NCBI GenBank assembly: GCA_907163375.1
Contig: CAJQUW010015437.1
Span: 930,001-994,000 of the forward strand
DNA from: Prostheceraeus crozeri
Lineage: Eukaryota; Platyhelminthes; Polycladida; Euryleptidae
Length of the DNA: 64,000 bases
Direction of reading: 5' to 3'
Part shown: piece by piece, positions 43,091-55,035 of the stretch
How the letters are laid out: every line of letters begins with the position of its first letter
Numbering within the stretch: the first letter of the stretch is position 1
Made by a program: the position numbers and the translations under genes
Notes under the pieces: generated by a model
Database searches by the model: none
The model's input: only the letters and a program-made list of their open reading frames with translations
What the model was told of the DNA's origin: nothing

Positions 43091-44640
43091 AATTTAAAAA
43101 TGCTGCTTAAAGAAAATTATATCTCATTATTGAATATCAGTTTGCTATCCCTACGCTGTCATCTAGTATTTGATTTCGATATTCGTTGGTTATACATTCG
43201 ATGCGTGAAGCTATCCGCAAATGATGAACAATCCAAAAACCAACTAATCCTCAGATCGGACAGATAATTGCAATCTATACAATCCGGGGATCCACTGGCT
43301 TCTGGCACAGTTTTTGACTGAAAGCCGAATGACGATTCTCATCTTACCTACCTACACGTACACACAACTAAAAACATTCAAGCAATTCATGCAGTAACAG
43401 AAAAAACAGACAAAAATAACAGAGATGCCGACAAGCCTCAAGCAACGTAATTTTTAATCCAGTGGATACAGCAACGCATCCATGAGGATTCAAAACTACC
43501 GACTTTGAGGTATACATGAAAAATTATTGAAAATACTTGTATTTTTCAACATTAGGAGGCTTGCCAAATCTGAATGTGAATAGCCTCACAGACAGATTTG
43601 CGTGCACAGAAAATGACCTGAAGAAACTGCATATAAAAAGTCTTCGTCCTATTGCATCGAAATGTGTTTTTCTTTGATCGTGTTTGACAAGATAAGGAAC
43701 CGGATATAACTCGGCAGATGCGCAGCTTCGTGGTAGGCTTATTTCATTCTGTGAAAGTCTCATTTTCGGCATCGTTCCTAGCAGAATCTCGTTGTGGCTG
43801 TTTGACTATTTCTGTGCAACTAGTGATCTTTGAACTCGTGCGATCAGGCCATAGAAGTGGATTAGGCCTATCCATGTATTCGACCGCTCTGTGTCACCCG
43901 AAAGGAAGTAGCACTGAAGACGCGTAGCGCCAGACGATTCAGGCTGATCATTTGAAAGGTATATGCAGTGTTACTGATCTAAAAATCTATGACATCAAAA
44001 ATCCAAGAATTTGATCTGCAAATGACTGAAATCAATGATAATTTTCTACAGAGCCCATGCAGCTCAGAACATTAAAGCATGTCAAGCTTGAGATATCTAC
44101 TAATCATAATTGTGAAACATAGGAATTTCCTCAATGCCATTTTCAATGGGAACGAGAAGATGGATGGTGAAATGCTCCTACCTCAATGGTATCACATAGC
44201 AAAACAGACGGCCTTAATCATGCAATTAAGGCCGTCTAATTTGGAATTGGAGATATATAGACGACTTTCATGGAAAAATGACATGTGAAATATCGGCGGA
44301 CAACCCTACTTACTCAGTAACAATGAAATCGATGACACATCACCAGGCCGTAATGGAATGGCAAAAAGAATGTTTAGGCTCACATAATAGGGTCCAGTAG
44401 TTGAAATGATTCCGAGTTTCATTTAAGTAAACCTTCTTCAGAGAATTGTCGTGAGGCATGCACTTCTACTCTTCTATAATAAAATTGTCAATTCGAAGAT
44501 GAAGCAAAACAAAAAATCCTTATAACGTTGTGTTTCTGGCAACTTCTGCAAAAGATTTTGACCAATTATTGTAAGGGTGGAATTCTTTAACCCACTGCGC
44601 AAATGACTATGCTTGTCCCTCCTGACGCTCTATTGACTTT
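43091..44640. other. No gene; one arm of a foldback repeat
   Basis: 43678-43808 resembles the right arm of the foldback element at 55036-55631 (GAAAGTCTCATTTTCGGC, CTCGTTGTGGCTG). A convincing left arm was not found. The rest is featureless. Confidence 0.4.
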
Positions 44641-44667
44641 CTGTTGATTATTTTTAGCTTTTTTGCC

Positions 44668-44701
44668 CCTTAAGAAGCGTGAATACGCGAAACGTCGGTC
44701 C
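44668..44701 (+). ncRNA. Hammerhead-ribozyme-like motif (degenerate), Penelope-type
   Basis: CCTTAAGAAGCGTGAATACG followed by CGAAACGTCGGTCC. The stem GCGT...ACGC and the CGAAAC box are in the places seen in the minimal hammerheads of Penelope-like elements, whose left core is CTGATGA; here that box reads CTTAAGA, so the ribozyme is probably inactive. Orientation is opposite to the GIY-YIG fragment, so it belongs to another copy. Confidence 0.4.
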
Positions 44702-47700
44702 TGTAAGCCTACATAGTTTTATTACAATTTTATAGCCAATAAATTCTTTAAGAAGATACCTCAACGTACTTTTGGTTCATCATGAAGAATCGTCTGTTTG
44801 CGACAATCGTATTCATCAAATACAGTGTGAATTCCAAAAACAATAATTAGTATTGTAGGTAGTTATTTATAGAACTTTATTATTGTAGTTCTATATTAGT
44901 ATTACAGTATCATAGAACAATGATAATAGTATTATTAGTTCTCCAACGTTATCAAAATGTTGTCATTAGTTCAGGCCTCCCCAGCCAAAATACAAATTTT
45001 TCTAGGCTTTTAGGTTTTCAAAAATCTCTCGAAATCTGCACGAGCGAGATCAAACAAAAATGGGAGACATTAATTTGGGACGGCTGAAAATGGGAAGCAT
45101 CATCAGCAAAGCTATAGCGAACGATGTAAGCCTAATACAATCCATGAAGACTGAAAACAAATGGAATAAGATGAAAAGCAAGTAGGCCTATACATGTAGT
45201 CTGCCAACTACGTTCAACTAGAATACTGCAGGTACTATGGTACTGTCCCAAATCGGAATTCCCAGCTAACACACATGTAAATACAAATCTACTTGATGCA
45301 CCACACTATCCCGAAGAAGGATTCTTCAGATGCCCTCACCGATATGCCCTCAAGCACAGTCTATTAATCAGGACTTTCGACTTTGATGCTCAGAGAAATT
45401 GATGAGCCAGTCGCTGCAGTGTCGATTTTATCCTTCTAGATGAATTTTGATAACTATGAAGCAATGGGAAAAATTCTCCTAACAAATTATACTTTGGTGT
45501 AAATAACGAATCCTTTTTAAGAGATGAAAGAAGAAATAGAGACGGGCTGATGATACCGCAGTACATGAAAAAGTACATGCATAGGCTATACCCTCATTCA
45601 GGCTAAAATTCAAACCGCAAGCCATATCCATTATTATAACAATGATATGAGACAAGTCATTGCTCAAAATGATGTATCTCAGAATGACAAAATGATGTAT
45701 CTTTCAATACGAACGAATTTCAACTTCGACCGAAAGTCTGAGTGCTTTATTGTCTTAGAGTATGATAATAGAGCACTCTATTTGATTTAAAGCATATTTG
45801 CCATTTGAAAGCAGCGCTATTTTTTCTCTTAGAAATATAGCACCGGTGAGGAAAATAAAGTTCAGTTATCCTAGATCCACATTTGTCTCAAGTTAAATGA
45901 TGTACATCTGTGATTTACGGCAACTCTAATTTCACAGTCCTAGATATATTTCAAGCATTGCACCATTTCTATTCAATATTATTCTCCTGGTGTCTGCTTT
46001 TGGATTTGTAATCAAATTATGTGCTACTCTGAGAGGTAGGCAAAACACTAATTTGCGCTATGCTTTCGACAGCAAAATGCAGCTTCAAAATCTGTTTCAC
46101 GGCAGGCCTATGTGAAATGGAGAAGATCCTTTTCAAGAACTCATACCTAAAATGCTGCTTCGTTCCTATGCCGCTAGTTAACTGCTTGTTGACAAGCATC
46201 CTTCCTTTCGGTCCATATTTCTCTACAACCAAGTTTGTGTACATACGCATCAGGCCAATTGTATTACTTAAATCGATGAATTAATTTATAGATTATTTGC
46301 TGGTGTTAACGATGATTTTACTGTGTTTTGTCAGCTCACTGCTATATAGCCGTTTTTCATTTGAAGCAAAATATAAATTTGTAGTAGAAATGTATTATAG
46401 TATGAAATTATTTTCTTGTCCATTCCTGCAAATGCGAATATACATGTACCTATTTAACACTATGCATAAGGCTTATATTCGTAGCAGTAGGATGTTGCCA
46501 ATTTTATGTTGCATTTAAATTCCAATGAACAAACAGGCGAAACATGTCCATACAGGCTTTCCAAAAGTTAGATGTAATTGAAGCAACTGCAAAAACGTGA
46601 ATTGTGGTAAACGCCATTAAAGAAATGACACTATTTTATAGCATGCAGCTACTTTGCTTTGGGGCTGGAAATGGACTTTCAATTTAGATATTGTTGAAAT
46701 TTTGTTTCATAAGCATTGGAATGATAAGGTGGACCGGGGCAAGCTGTGAACAAAGTGACCTTGTAGAGAAGAATATCGAATAAAAGCATCTTAATTGACA
46801 AAGATGTCCCCTAGCTTTGTTAAAGTATAGGCCTTAATATTCAAATCATAGCACTATTTGTAAATTGCAGATAGAATCTATGTTTTTCGTAGTGAGTAGT
46901 TCGGCACTTTTTTACTTTTTTGCCCACGGTATTATTGTATGCGTATCAATTCATCATCTCAAACTAAAGGGTCATTTTCACAGTTTTCTGCTTGAGGCTC
47001 ATGTGTGCTCTTAAGATTGCAGGTTTGTCAATTTTCATGATTTGTATTGATTTCAGCTGTAGAGATTTTGCTATTGGAATGTTATTGTGCAAAATTCACA
47101 AGTGTGACGTGGCAAAATTCTTTCCCTGAGGAAACGTTTTTTCAATGTGACAAATAAGTGGAGATTGGCACGATTGCAACTCTCAAATAAGCACGAGTCG
47201 ACACTGAGAATTAGGCCTAGCTTAAAATGTCACACTTGTGACTACAGAACATTTAAGAAATCGTATGAGACTTACAGGGCAGTTTTACTACCCGTTTGTT
47301 TATTTTCTGCACCCAGAAACTATACAAATATTTTTATATTTTGTAGACCATTGAATATTGATACTTTGCGAACTTCTGCCAAATTATGGTTACATTATTG
47401 TGTAAGGTGACCATTTGATCAAGATGAATAATTCTTGGATTTGTATGGCAACTTGCCCTGAGCATGTTGACGCAGTTTTCATTTTCTGTTTTTACTGCAT
47501 TTGTGCAAAATTTCTGCATGTCGCTAAGTGACGAGTAAAGATTGCTGAGAGTTATTTGCCAAATCTGTCTAGTGCTCTATCATCAGTGTCTAACATATAT
47601 TGGAAAAAATTAATTTCTCGATTTAATATGATGCATTTATGCAAGACAGGCGGTCACCCTACTATATAGTCATGGAATTCGGCACCTTAAAATTTACCCA

Positions 47701-47900
47701 CTTCAATTAGATTATGGTAGCCTATTTATTGACTATCTTGAATAATAAATTCTAAGGGGTCCGATCGTCAACCAGTCCCTCTGATTCTACCAGGCCATAT
47801 TTGCATGCAAGCCTAAACTATATGAAGAGGTAGAGACGTTCTGTAACTTACTCTGTGATGGTTGATCGCGATTATGAATGCATGATTCTCCCCTCCAACT
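44702..47900. other. No gene recognised inside the 7.6-kb element
   Basis: AT-rich sequence with no supported coding frame. Frames at 46017-46284 on both strands are unrecognised. Confidence 0.4.
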
Positions 47901-48264
47901 TATTATGCAATCGTGAGTCAAATATTCAATATGCGTCAAAACGTCTGACTTGCGTCTAATAGTCCAACGTGTCCGAATACCGTCGTGAGTCAAAAAGTAT
48001 GACTTGCGTCAGTAAGAACGAAAATCTGGAGTCTCCGAAACCGAAACCGGCGGAAAGTATTGAAAGCATGTATTGAATACATCTCAGCAAAATTTACTTG
48101 AACACCAAATTTGGTGAGATGGGAGCGTGCGGAACAAAGTCCATTTGCGTCAAAAAGTCTGACTGCGTCAAAATGTCCAACTTGGCGTCATTTTGTCTGA
48201 CTTGCGTCATCTACTGACTATATGGAAACGTTGCCATGCTGCCTCACTTGTGCTCCGTGACTGG

Positions 48265-48745
48265 CACTGTGGGTGCAGATTTGCAAACACTGATGCTGGA
48301 GCATATTCAAGAAATGCAAAACCAGATCCGTCATTAATTTCGAGACTTGGATTCGAGCTCGATTGCACGAATGGTCCGTAATCCATTCACGGCAGACGTG
48401 ACTTCAATTTCGGACGATGACACCCAATCTGAGCTCCTGGCTCTACAGACCGATGGCGGCGCCAAAATGAAATTCGAGGTTGCTGCCTCCCTCCAAGAAT
48501 TCTTGTGTTCCATAGGATTGTTATACCCACGTCTTCAACAAATTGCAAAGCGCGAGTTGCTGCCATTCGGTTCGACTTATCTATGTGAGACGGCTTTTCC
48601 TGCTCTACTGCAGATAAAATCAAAAAATCGCAGTCGTCTTGATGTGCAACCTAACTTGCGCTGCTGCCTCTCAAAAACCGAGCCTCAAGTTGAAAAACTG
48701 GTGAAAATTTTGCAGCTTCTCACTGATAAGAGTCTATCTCACTGA
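48265..48745 (+). pseudogene. hAT transposase C-terminal (dimerisation) fragment
   Basis: Frame: DLQTLMLEHIQEMQNQIRH, a TAA near 48335, then FRDLDSSSIARMVRNPFTAD, ELLALQTDGGAKMKFE, YPRLQQIAKRELLPFGSTYL, then CETAFPALLQIKSKNRSRLD, and LSKTEPQVEKLVK. The block PFGSTYLCE.AFPAL..IK.K.R.RLD is the conserved dimerisation region of Charlie/ZBED-type hAT transposases. It belongs with the BED finger at 40411-40597; the catalytic middle part is missing. Confidence 0.8.
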
Positions 48746-49681
48746 TAACGTCTTCATGATAAGTTTTCTATTTGAATAGATAGATCGTTAGAATATATTC
48801 AATGGTATATGCCATTTGTGAATGCTTTTTGTCATTGCAATAACATTTACTTATATGTAATTATCAGCTTTGATTTATGGGTGGGGGCCACAGGATGTTT
48901 CGAATGCCGGAAAAAGGGCCACGAGAAGAGAAAGTTTGGGAACCCATGGTCTTGGAGATTTGCACGTTTGTCTCAGGTGTTTGATGCCCTCATCTTTCGA
49001 GTGTTGGTTCTGCGTATTCCTCGAATGGTTCTGCGTCTTTCCCTCTGGATCAGTTTTTGACAAGGATTTGCGTTGAGCTCGATATTTCGCATTTTTTCGG
49101 TTGAGTTTGATACAAAAGTGATCACTTGCAGTCTAGTTTGCCGGGTGATGGAATTCCATGGAACTTATGCATTGTCGTCTCCATAATTGGAATAACAAAC
49201 ACCAAAGCGAAGTACTTAAGCTGCAGGAATCATTCAATCGAGAAAATTGAATGACAAATTCTCCAAGAAATTCAAATGAATGAATGTTGTAGTATTGGGT
49301 ATTTCGGAAAGAGGTGCAGGTTCTGTGGATTTAAAGGAAGAATCACGGTCGATATCAATTATTGGAGGTGACCTCCATCCATGGAATAGGTCTACCGGTA
49401 GATTTCAAAAGAAGTTCTGATAGCCATAGATTTGGCAAACCGACGGAACATACATGTCGTTTATTGAAAGTTACCTCCTGCAGATACGTTGCGTCGAAGC
49501 GAAAGTTATAAAACCGTTATCAGCCGTAAGTTCCCAATAGGGAACATATTATCTTTCCACCGTATGTTTCCAATAGAGAACTGATTTTTAGACCTAATTT
49601 ATCATATATATTTGTAAGTTTAGTGTTGAAATAAAATAATCGGCTATAATGTCATGATGCTTTATGTAATTTATGCTATTA

Positions 49682-50692
49682 CAGTCGAGTCTGTCTTATT
49701 GCAACAAAATGTCTTGGTCCCAAATTTTTTCCTATCTTTACCACAGCCATGCAACCTCTGAACTGCAATTTCTCTTATTGCAAAACCTGTCTTATTTCAA
49801 TTAATTTTCGCGGTCTCTTCAAAGACCTTACCTTTCATATTGCCACAGCACTCAATCTGCAATAAGCGTTGGGAATGGGATGAAACAACAATCCAAACTT
49901 GTCAGATAATGTAGGAAATGAGATCCACAAATTATGTAGGCCTTCTTTGCACGTAGACTATATTTCCGAAGCCTAATTGTAAGCAGCCTACACGTATAGA
50001 TTTTGTACGTCGCATAATCTTACTTTCTCCTCACTTTGTATAATGTTATATGTTTTGGGGAAGTTATTAACATCGGTAGTCGATTGTAGTTACTGTACTT
50101 GGGTAATTCATTACAGCTCGATATCAAGCTGCTTCAGATAGGTAGGCCTATTCTTATCAACACGCATATTGAAAGCATCCTGTGTCACAATACTTCTGCG
50201 CCTGAGTACGTTTTTCTACATGTACTTGTAAACCTAAAAACTTTATAACTTTATTAAAGACGTCATTGCAAAGATCGTGATTTCGCCTAGGATTAATAGG
50301 ACCAAGACTATGCCGTGCCGGTAATGTGCATGGTCCTAAATAGGCCAAGATTGCAGGCATACATGAATTCTATACACAGTTCTATCCATTAACATCATAT
50401 GTATGTGTTGCAAGTAGTGTAGGCCTGGATATACATGTATACTACAATCTTGAGACAGAACTTGAGGTAGGTGTCATCCGTGACTTAGATCGCAGATTTT
50501 CACAGACCAAGACTACTGATTTTCTAGGCAATTGTTCATAAAAGTTTTTCCTTGACATAGCGCATGGATATGATAATTTTAAAAATCGTAATCGATAGGT
50601 GTTTTCGCCAGTAACCTCTATTATTGCAAAACCTGTGTTAATGCAAATTTTTATGCCGGTCCCTTGAATTGACAATAAGACAGGTCTGACTG
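49682..50692. mobile_element. pogo/Tigger-like MITE (1.0 kb) with TA target duplication
   Basis: The left end CAGTCGAGTCTGTCTTATTG and inverted right end CAGTCAGACCTGTCTTATTG match in 17 of 20 positions; TA lies outside each end (49680-49681 and 50693-50694). Both ends continue with repeated TTATTGCAAAACCTGT pieces (49770-49800 and inverted at 50617-50640). No transposase remains. CAGT...ends plus TA duplication indicate the pogo/Tigger branch of mariner/Tc1. Confidence 0.75.
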
Positions 50693-50865
50693 TATTAGTA
50701 AGTTTTCTTTATTGCATAATCTGTAGGACCACTTTTGAATATATGTATTTTGCTCAAAACTGATCAAAATATTTGTGAAACTATATCACTTAAGGGAAAA
50801 GTGAGCAAGAACTAATTTTGTTGTGAGTAAATTAATTGAGATATACATTCAAATCTTAGTCATAG

Positions 50866-52680
50866 TTAAATAATGAATAAGCGATATATTATCGACAAAA
50901 CATGAATAATATTCATTTTTCTCAAATGGTAACATACCGGTACGGCATCAGAGATACATAAAAGTGCTATTTGGTGGAAATCAGCTGAGCAGTTCAAATG
51001 TAAACGTTTCTGATATTTAGAGCACGTCAAGCTGGTGTTTTTCATGCAGTAAACACACCGACCTTGCTGACAGGGTTTCAGATGATGACCAACTCCACCT
51101 TTTTGAATATCTGAAACTTTCGGCACTCCACGTCCATGCAACGGCTTCAGAAGTAAGGGCTTACCTTTCTTTACTAGACATTGTGTAATGATCCGAAGGA
51201 ATTGTATATGGCTCGAAGTTTCTTTCGGATGTAGCTTATTAAATGCTTTCCAAGAGGCAACAGTCAGGGTGTTCGATGCATTGATGAATAGATTCCACCA
51301 CCATTTCTTTCCTCGTTTTGTTGGACGATGAGAAGACAGCAATTTATCATAAATGTCGACAGCTCACATATCCATACTGTAATTTCGAATCAAATTTGGC
51401 TCTTGGATATTAACTTTCTTTCTTTGTGACACAGAATATCGGGAACAGGAATCTAATGGAAAGACAGAGTCAAAGTTCGTACCTATTGATACTACACTGT
51501 AGAATGTACGATACCAAAGCTACTTACGAAACCGATGCACACGTACAAAACGAGAACAACAAAATGTGCGAAAGCACTATTGTACGTGCTCATACACTAC
51601 GAAAGCGATTGGTTTTTCCATTGGATTATCTTTGTGGTTTTATTATTTCGTGTATGATCACGAACAATAGTGCTTTCGCACATTTTGTTGTTCTCGTTTT
51701 GTACATTGGTTTCGTATTCAAAATCAGCTAGCTTTCGTACTCTGCAGTTTACAATGTACACTGCTGTCTTTCCATGTACAAAACAAGACGTTGCCATCAG
51801 ACTTGTAATCAAATGTACCTCTATCTGACTTTTTGATCACATCTTTGGACAACGTACATTTATTGGTTCTGTTGCTTCTATGGTACCAGTTGCTCGAATT
51901 CCTTCCTCAGATAATTCTCTGAAAAGGTCGTACGACGAGAAAAAGCTATCAAAATATATGATATGATCAGTGGGTGTCTCCAAAGTTTCCAACTTCTTCA
52001 TGATTACTGCTTCTCCAAGACCTCGAGTTCTGTCGGGATTTCGGCCAGTGTATATTTCAAGATGAAATGGATATCCGTCTGAAGAACACAAAGTCCATAT
52101 TTCTGACCAAAACGGATTGGGACCATCGATTCATCAATTGAAAGACTTTGAGTAAATTTACCAAATTGAACCAAGTTTTTATTGGTGATATCGTAGATTG
52201 ATTGACTTTTTGCATATTTGTTGTTGCATAAATTTCGATTATCGGCAAGATGAAGATGCCTTTTTGTATTCAAATACCGGTCACGTGTAATGGACGACGA
52301 CAGGAAATCAATATTAATATCTTCCGATCGACTCCATTAGTTTCTCTCTTCTGGCAAGCATGCATACCCAGAGTAGAGAAGAACACCAAGAAATTGTTCT
52401 ATTTCATCGAAACTAACAGAAAATAAAGGATTATTTTTCTGCTCATGAGCATGCCGATTTGTTTTGGTCACTATGTGATTTATGAATGAATCATCCACGA
52501 ATATACGAAAAGTTTCAAATGCAGTAAGTTCACTTGCAAGAGTATACTCATCATGAAAATCATGAAATTGGCCTAAATTTGAAAATGAATCGGTCACTTC
52601 ACATTTCTTCCATGATGTTGGAGAAGGTCTCTTTCTTTTCGGCGATTGATAAAACGCAGTCAGAGTTAAAACAGCAAAAG
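50866..52680 (-). pseudogene. piggyBac-type transposase remnant
   Basis: On the minus strand from about 52680: PKRKRPSPTSWKKCEV, ELTAFETFRIFVDDSFINHI, EIEQFLGVLLYSGYACLPE; then ADNRNLCNNKYAKSQSIYDI, FTQSLSIDESMVPIRFGQKY (first catalytic Asp); then DGYPFHLEIYTGRNPDRTRG, IIYFDSFFSSYDLFREL (second Asp), GIRATGTIEAT; then GTFDYKSDGNVLFCTWKDSS; then KKVNIQEPNLIRNYSMDM near 51400; finally RPTKRGKKWWWNLFINASN and a Cys-rich end CVYCMKN...CSKYQKRLHLNCS. Domain order is that of PGBD-like transposases. Frame shifts (for instance near 52070 and 52330), stops, and a foldback insertion at 51497-51747 make it dead. Confidence 0.85.
51497..51747. mobile_element. Foldback MITE inside the piggyBac remnant
   Basis: Long imperfect palindrome: AACGAGAACAACAAAATGTG and GCGAAAGCACTATTGT on the left arm (about 51550-51583) recur inverted at 51665-51703. 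Weaker arm similarity continues outward to CTGTAGAATGTAC (51497) and GTACTCTGCAG (51747). It sits between two parts of the piggyBac frame, so it inserted after that element. Confidence 0.65.
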
Positions 52681-52876
52681 TTATAAAAGATTGCCATAGT
52701 CATAAATCCCGATAAAAATGAGAATTTTCAGCCGATTTTTTTGACAGCGTCTCTTCTAACGACTCTTAACCACCCAAGACCATCTATCATCCATGATTGT
52801 GCACCAAAAAACCCTACAATAAAAAGCCAAATTTTGAGAAAAAGAAAAAAATATCACTAAAAAGAAAAGTGTGAAT

Positions 52877-53199
52877 TACAACCCGAGTCACACAGCCTCC
52901 ATTTCTGCACCGATTTCGCTCGTTCATGGCTCATTATGATCCGCATGGCATTGCCAAGCCCCCATCAGTAGTGGGAAATTTCAAAATGCCTTTCTTGGCG
53001 CCCTTGATCGCCACCTTTGAAAAGCACCTAAAATCTCCGATTGTGCGTACAATTTGAAATATTTGCGAATATCCAGCTACAACCCGAGTCACCAAGTCGC
53101 CATTTCTACACCGATCTCGCTCCATGATGGCTCATTGTGACCGGAGGGGCAATGCCAAGCCCCCATCAGTAGAAAGAAATTTCAAAATGGCTACTCATG
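52877..53199. repeat. 201-bp tandem duplication
   Basis: 52877-52994 and 53078-53199 are diverged copies: TACAACCCGAGTCAC, CCATTTCTGCACCGAT / CCATTTCTACACCGAT, TGCCAAGCCCCCATCAGTAG, AAATTTCAAAATG. The minus strand has AAATGGCGACTTGG, a YY1-like motif often found at promoters; whether this is a promoter is open. Confidence 0.6.
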
Positions 53200-55035
53200 G
53201 AGCCTGCAAGCCAGGCAGAAACCGGTCGGGAAGTAATGACTTTTCTTTGAGTCTTTTCATTTATGGTATTATTTCATTTTGATTCATTTTCCTATTTTGA
53301 TATATATCTACTGTAATTATTGTCGTGTTGCAATTTATGTGACTAAACCAAATGAACTATATCATTAAAATTTGCTACTTTTTTTAACGAGAAGTACCGT
53401 ATGTTAACATGTCTTTTTCTAGGTAAAGTGTTTAAAAGGTAAAGTGTTTTAAAACCTGCATGATGTTCATAATACTTCAAACGGAAATGTTTATTCAGTT
53501 ATAATCTCATTAGTTCAAAAATTTGTGATGCCAGTATCACAAGCACGAAAATTTTGTTTTTGCTGCTGGAAAACGGTTAAAGAAATCTTTTTCTTGTGTC
53601 ATTCAAGTATACTGAATCGAGTCTCAATTAATAACGACTTAAAGCCGCATTAGCGACAGTTGAGAAACAAATTTTTGGTTGGAAAATGGTAAGAAATGCA
53701 AGTTGTGGTTAGAGGATGTAGCCACTTTTCGTAGAAAAGTCATCAATGTGGATAGCGCACAAAATATTCGCTGCAGCTTTTAGGTTCTTTCACGATTCTT
53801 TCGTCGTGGTTACTTGCCAATAGTCACCTCCTTGCAAGGAAAATTCGTCAGTGAAAAATTTAAGTCATTTGTTTGGAACATTTCATCTCAGCGCTTTATG
53901 ATTATTTTGGGATTTAAACCAGTGTCCTACTCGCACATTGGATATCGAATTGAATATTGTTATGCGACAAGTTGTCGATCAACGCATTCGACGCACAGAT
54001 GAATTCCCTTGCGTCTGTTTGGGTTAATCTAGGGGTGACATGATTCTATCTCAACCATTGTATGCAGTAGCAGGTGACAGATTCGTCTCCCATTGGCTTA
54101 CGTACGATAGGCCAAGCACGCACACATGAAATAACTCGCTTAGAAAACACACTAAATCGATTGTAACATTGAAGACTAATCATCTGTCATTTGAAAAGTG
54201 CATAACTTTGACTCGCTCGTCCTCCTTGATAAATTCACCAATTGTAAATGTTGTTCACACCATTCCACTCCTCACGTTCTAAATTTGCTGACTGTGTACG
54301 GTAATGTGGTGTCAATGCCCTAGTTAGAGAATCCAGACTTGAATTTGCGTTGTGTTCAATAGAAAATAGATTTACTTTCTCCCCGAGACTATTTCTGTCA
54401 AAGGCCTAGACGTAGGGAGGTGGCGCCACCCTTCCCCCCCCACAGAATATCAAGGGGTGGCGGATCAGTTATGAAATTTTTCATCGATAATGCAATGTGA
54501 ATTATATCCTATTGATGGTTCTTTAAACCTGCAACTCACTACATCGATTTCTACCGAGCTCATTTTTGCTGTCAGTATTGATACCCTTGATGATGTAAGG
54601 CATCGTTGACAGACAAATGTTGCTAATTTTGTAGATGATTTTCGCATCAATCGAAGTCTATGCACCTGCAGATGAAGATTTATGCTACGATGAAGAAATT
54701 TCACTAAAATGTTTTTTGTGAATTTTGGCCACTTAACTTAATTTCAGATTTCGTTTTCAGATATCACGGTGGTTGATTTAAAACATCATTAGTGGTCAGG
54801 CTGCCGTTAGTTTAATAGTATGAAGTCGAATGATTAAATGATGCTTCTACCACATGTGAAATGCTGAAATATTAAAATCTGACATGTGTTAACAACTTCC
54901 AACTGTGATATTCCATTACATCTGCACAAATGGAATCAAGAGGGAAATAAGTTCAATTAAAGGCTCGTTATATCACATTTGTAATTTTGGCGTACACCAG
55001 TGACTGACTCAGTGTGACGTTTGTTTCTAACTCCC
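53200..55035. other. No gene recognised
   Basis: AT-rich non-coding DNA with no repeats of note. Confidence 0.4.

Larger units (their letters stand above)
40636..48209. mobile_element. Unassigned 7.6-kb element with inverted TTTGACGCA-array ends, inserted in the hAT copy
   Basis: The left end starts TGACGCAAGTCGGACAATTT; the right end, read inverted from 48209, starts TGACGCAAGTCAGACAAAAT, so the ends match in most of the first 26 bases. Each end continues for about 250-300 bp as a loose array of TTTGACGCA and ATATTTGACTCA motifs spaced 15-40 bp apart (40636-40906, and inverted 47910-48209). It separates the N- and C-terminal parts of one hAT transposase, which fixes its boundaries independently. 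No obvious target duplication is seen. Inside are a GIY-YIG fragment and a ribozyme-like motif from Penelope-like elements, but no transposase of its own that I recognise, so it is probably non-autonomous. Arrays of subterminal motifs recall CACTA-type elements, though the ends are not CACTA. Confidence 0.6.
39781..48948 (+). mobile_element. hAT (Charlie/ZBED-type) transposon with a nested 7.6-kb insertion
   Basis: The left end GAACGGTTCCCAAAGTGGGG (39781) and right end (inverted CATGGGTTCCCAAAC from 48948) share GGTTCCCAAA, the hallmark of Charlie-type hAT ends. Eight-base target duplications with one mismatch flank it: GTTTTGGA (39773-39780) and GTCTTGGA (48949-48956). The transposase N-terminus (BED finger, 40411-40597) lies near the left end and the C-terminal dimerisation region (48265-48745) near the right end, both on the plus strand. 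The piece between (40636-48209) is a separate element. Without it the hAT copy would be about 1.6 kb and internally deleted. Confidence 0.75.

Noticed and set aside
48809-49076. Zinc-knuckle-like reading GCFECRKKGHEKRKF
   Set aside because: It lacks the last cysteine and lies exactly over the right end of the hAT element, so the resemblance is accidental.
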